Of a DNA stretch of 7,189 nucleotides, positions 5,696 to 7,189 are shown piece after piece (the first letter of the stretch is position 1; the number at the start of each line of letters is the position of its first letter). Both the position numbers and the translations under genes were made by a program. The notes under the pieces were generated by a model. It had not been told where the DNA came from, searched no databases, and worked only from the letters and a program-made list of their open reading frames with translations. The DNA comes from Chromatiales bacterium (GTDB taxonomy: Bacteria > Pseudomonadota > Gammaproteobacteria > SZUA-140): assembly GCA_031285245.1 (NCBI GenBank), contig JAITWN010000117.1, forward strand, positions 1-7,189. Reading direction: 5' to 3'.

Positions 5696-6256
5696 CTAAG
5701 CGCGAGGGCTGAGACCGGCAACCACTCCCGACCCAAGGGTCGGCGTGAATTTGCCGTCGATGAAAGTAAGCTCTGCGAATTCCTCTAACGCGCGACGATA
5801 GACCTTGCGCTTAAAAGACACGACCTGCTTTACTGGCTCCCAGTAATCCACCCAGCGCCAACGATCGAACTCCGGCTGATCACTCGCATCAAGGCGTACC
5901 TTGTGATCATCGGCGGTGAGATATAGCAGATACCAAACCTGCTTCTGGCCTATGCACATTGGTCGGCTACGACGCCGGATGAGATGCTTGGGCAATTCAT
6001 AGCGCAGCCAACCCTGCGTGCGCGCAAGCACAGTGACATCGTCCGCTTCGAGCCCGACCTCTTCATGCAGCTCACGGTACATCGCTTCCTCAGGGGTTTC
6101 ATTGCGGCAGATACCACCCTGCGGAAATTGCCACGCATCCTGCCCGATCCGCCGCGCCCACAGCAAGCGCCCATCGTGATTGCAAAGCACGATACCGACA
6201 TTCTCCCGGTATCCATCCAAATCAATCACTTGCAGATTGTTCGTCGGCATTTGCAT
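5696..6256 (-). CDS. rppH: RNA pyrophosphohydrolase RppH (Nudix)
   Basis: RppH removes pyrophosphate from the 5' triphosphate (or diphosphate) end of mRNA, opening it to RNase E decay. The 186-residue product shows the full Nudix box GX5EX7REUXEEXGU at residues 47-69: Gly47, Glu53, and RELHEEVGL with the metal ligands Glu62, Glu65 and Glu66. RppH-specific features are the N-terminal IDLDGYRENVGIVL, WQFPQGGI, the LPKHLIRRRSRPMCIGQKQVWYLL segment, and the FDRWRWVDYWEPVKQVVSFKRKVYRRAL helix. I chose ATG 6256, with GGGAG about ten bases upstream; the ATG at 6250 is a second option. An upstream TTG at 6292 would add residues not seen in the family and lies almost at the predicted transcription start. 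ptsP follows after 12 bases, the conserved rppH-ptsP pair. Confidence 0.96.
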   Translation of the reverse strand: MQMPTNNLQVIDLDGYRENVGIVLCNHDGRLLWARRIGQDAWQFPQGGICRNETPEEAMYRELHEEVGLEADDVTVLARTQGWLRYELPKHLIRRRSRPMCIGQKQVWYLLYLTADDHKVRLDASDQPEFDRWRWVDYWEPVKQVVSFKRKVYRRALEEFAELTFIDGKFTPTLGSGVVAGLSPRA

Positions 6257-6295
6257 ACGCCGGATTCTCCCATGGCAGCAACGAAATCGCAATCG

Positions 6296-6324
6296 ATTCT
6301 AGCCACTCATTCAGTGTAACGAGA
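6296..6324 (-). promoter_or_regulatory. Predicted rppH-ptsP promoter with a poor -35
   Basis: On the minus strand TAGAAT (6301-6296) differs from the -10 consensus at one base. The hexamer 17 bases upstream, CTCGTT (6324-6319), is a poor -35. The inverted repeat 6313-6328 is centred there. This predicts a start near 6289 and a leader of about 33 bases to the ATG at 6256. The weak -35 with a dyad over it suggests control by a bound protein, activator or repressor. Confidence 0.38.
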
Positions 6325-6328
6325 CACT
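6313..6328. promoter_or_regulatory. Dyad AGTGT-N6-ACACT, possible operator
   Basis: Perfect 5-base arms are separated by six bases, the size and spacing of a dimeric regulator site. Its centre falls on the predicted -35 of rppH-ptsP and its right arm overlaps the first unit of the 22-bp direct repeat. It does not match the CRP consensus (TGTGA-N6-TCACA) or the FNR one. The binding protein is unknown. Confidence 0.4.
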
Positions 6329-6362
6329 TGGTTTGGCAGTTCGAGACACACATTTTGGCAGT
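6321..6362. repeat. Tandem 22-bp direct repeat GAGACAC-N5-TTGGCAGT
   Basis: Two copies start at 6321 and 6343. In each, GAGACAC is followed after exactly five bases by TTGGCAGT; 15 of the 20 positions are identical and the five differing or loosely matching bases are the spacer. The period of 22 bp is close to two helical turns, so proteins bound to both would sit on the same DNA face. It lies between rppH and the HAD gene and could serve either. Confidence 0.5.
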
Positions 6363-6384
6363 CGCCGAATCTCGCCACCCAGTC

Positions 6385-6393
6385 TGTGGATAA
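6385..6393 (-). promoter_or_regulatory. Perfect consensus DnaA box TTATCCACA
   Basis: The minus strand reads TTATCCACA, the strongest 9-mer recognised by the replication initiator DnaA. It is a single copy in the rppH/HAD control region, about 96 bases upstream of the predicted rppH start. I found no second perfect box nearby and no AT-rich unwinding element, so it is not an origin; it may be a DnaA transcription-control or titration site, or chance. Confidence 0.45.
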
Positions 6394-6499
6394 CTTCGAT
6401 TTTTCCGCTCCTATTTGCCCCCTTTTACGGCCCTCATTCGACCCAATTTATTACTTGCTTGCGCCCTCTCTTACGATCATCTACGTTACGCCCTTTCCA

Positions 6500-6507
6500 A
6501 GGGGGGA
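6500..6507 (+). promoter_or_regulatory. Ribosome binding site that fixes the HAD gene start
   Basis: The purine run AGGGGGGA lies seven bases ahead of GTG 6514. The reading frame is open upstream to at least 6415, but no comparable site precedes the earlier start codon there, so this decides in favour of the GTG. Confidence 0.7.
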
Positions 6508-6513
6508 ACACGC

Positions 6514-7167
6514 GTGGGACTGGCCATTTTCGATCTGGATGAAACCCTGCTGGCAGGCGATAGCGATTATCTGTGGGGAAATTTTCTAGTCGAGGAAGGT
6601 ATCGTCGACGGTGAACTCTACCAGCGCGAGAACGACCGTTTTTTTCAGCAATACAAAGAAGGCACACTCAACATCAAAGAGTGGCTGCGCTTCCAGTTGA
6701 AGCCGCTGGCAGAGCTTGAACCCACTCGTTTGTTCGCGCTGCGCACACGCTACCTGGCTGAGCGTATCGATCCCATTATTCTTCCTGCCGCACGCGCGCT
6801 GATCGAACATCACCGGCAGCAAAACCACACGCCGCTCATCATCACGGCCACCAACGCGTTTATTACTCGCCCTATCGCTGAGCGTCTGGGCATTCCCAAT
6901 CTGTTAGCGAGCGAACCGGAATTTGTGAATGGCAGATATACCGGAGAAGTCAGCGGTATTCCGAGCTTCCGTGAGGGTAAAGTCATTCGGCTGCGCGCCT
7001 GGTTGGAAGAGCAGAACATCGGACTGACGGAAAGCTGGTTCTACTCCGATTCTCACAATGATCTGCCGCTACTCGAACTGGTCACGCACCCGGTAGCCGT
7101 TAATCCCGACCCCGTGCTCACCAGCACTGCCAAGGCCCGGGAATGGCAGATCATCAATCTGCGCTGA
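6514..7167 (+). CDS. HAD-superfamily phosphatase, SerB-like subfamily IB
   Basis: A 217-residue cytoplasmic hydrolase of the HAD-IB type, which removes phosphate from a small molecule through an aspartyl-phosphate intermediate. All four motifs are present: motif I FDLDETLL (nucleophile Asp7, acid/base Asp9), motif II IITATN (Thr111), motif III Lys156 in REGKVIRL, and motif IV YSDSHNDLPLLE (Asp179, Asp183, Mg2+ ligands). A helical cap lies at about residues 16-85. The start is GTG 6514, because motif I then begins seven residues in, as in relatives, and a strong ribosome site precedes it; the upstream extension is unconserved. Relatives beside rppH-ptsP in Pseudomonas-type genomes are labelled histidinol-phosphatase or phosphoserine phosphatase, but the substrate cannot be read from the sequence. 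It is transcribed away from rppH. The C-terminus is complete, with TGA at 7165-7167. Confidence 0.93.
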   Translation: MGLAIFDLDETLLAGDSDYLWGNFLVEEGIVDGELYQRENDRFFQQYKEGTLNIKEWLRFQLKPLAELEPTRLFALRTRYLAERIDPIILPAARALIEHHRQQNHTPLIITATNAFITRPIAERLGIPNLLASEPEFVNGRYTGEVSGIPSFREGKVIRLRAWLEEQNIGLTESWFYSDSHNDLPLLELVTHPVAVNPDPVLTSTAKAREWQIINLR

Positions 7168-7189
7168 CACGAGGCGGGTGGCTGCTGCC

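Noticed and set aside
6293..6513. Replication origin suggested by the DnaA box
   Set aside because: Only one perfect box, no AT-rich unwinding region, and no origin-associated genes such as dnaA, dnaN or gidA nearby.

Overview
The window looks like chromosomal DNA of a gammaproteobacterium. The evidence is the gene order rpsU-yqeY-dnaG (the start of the macromolecular synthesis operon), an rppH-ptsP pair with a SerB-like HAD phosphatase divergent from it (an arrangement I recall from Pseudomonas-type genomes), and an RppH of the long proteobacterial type. Base composition is moderately GC-rich and even. I see no transposase, integrase, tRNA, rRNA or CRISPR array. The species cannot be named from this.

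Layout, left to right. Positions 1-1327 (minus strand) hold rpsU, yqeY and the first 169 codons of dnaG, in transcription order; dnaG runs off the left edge. Positions 1328-1531 are a divergent regulatory region with three short inverted repeats and candidate promoters in both directions. Positions 1532-3372 (plus strand) are a tight three-gene cassette: an ECF sigma factor, a membrane-anchored zinc-binding anti-sigma factor with a beta-rich periplasmic part, and a small, very charged secreted protein I do not recognise. Positions 3416-6256 (minus strand) are rppH followed by ptsP, probably one transcript and convergent with the cassette. Positions 6257-6513 are a second divergent regulatory region with a tandem 22-bp repeat, a dyad over a predicted -35, and a perfect DnaA box. 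Positions 6514-7167 (plus strand) are a HAD-superfamily phosphatase. The last 22 bases hold nothing I can identify.

How the genes fit together. The left block is translation and replication housekeeping (S21, a GatB/YqeY-domain protein, primase). The right block couples mRNA 5'-end decay (RppH) to the nitrogen phosphotransferase system (PtsP, EI-Ntr). The sigma/anti-sigma/secreted-protein cassette is the accessory part. It sits where many gammaproteobacteria carry tsaD divergent from rpsU, and it has the form of a one-component envelope-signalling system whose signal is unknown. It is the best candidate here for something undescribed. The two divergent control regions are the other places worth a second look.
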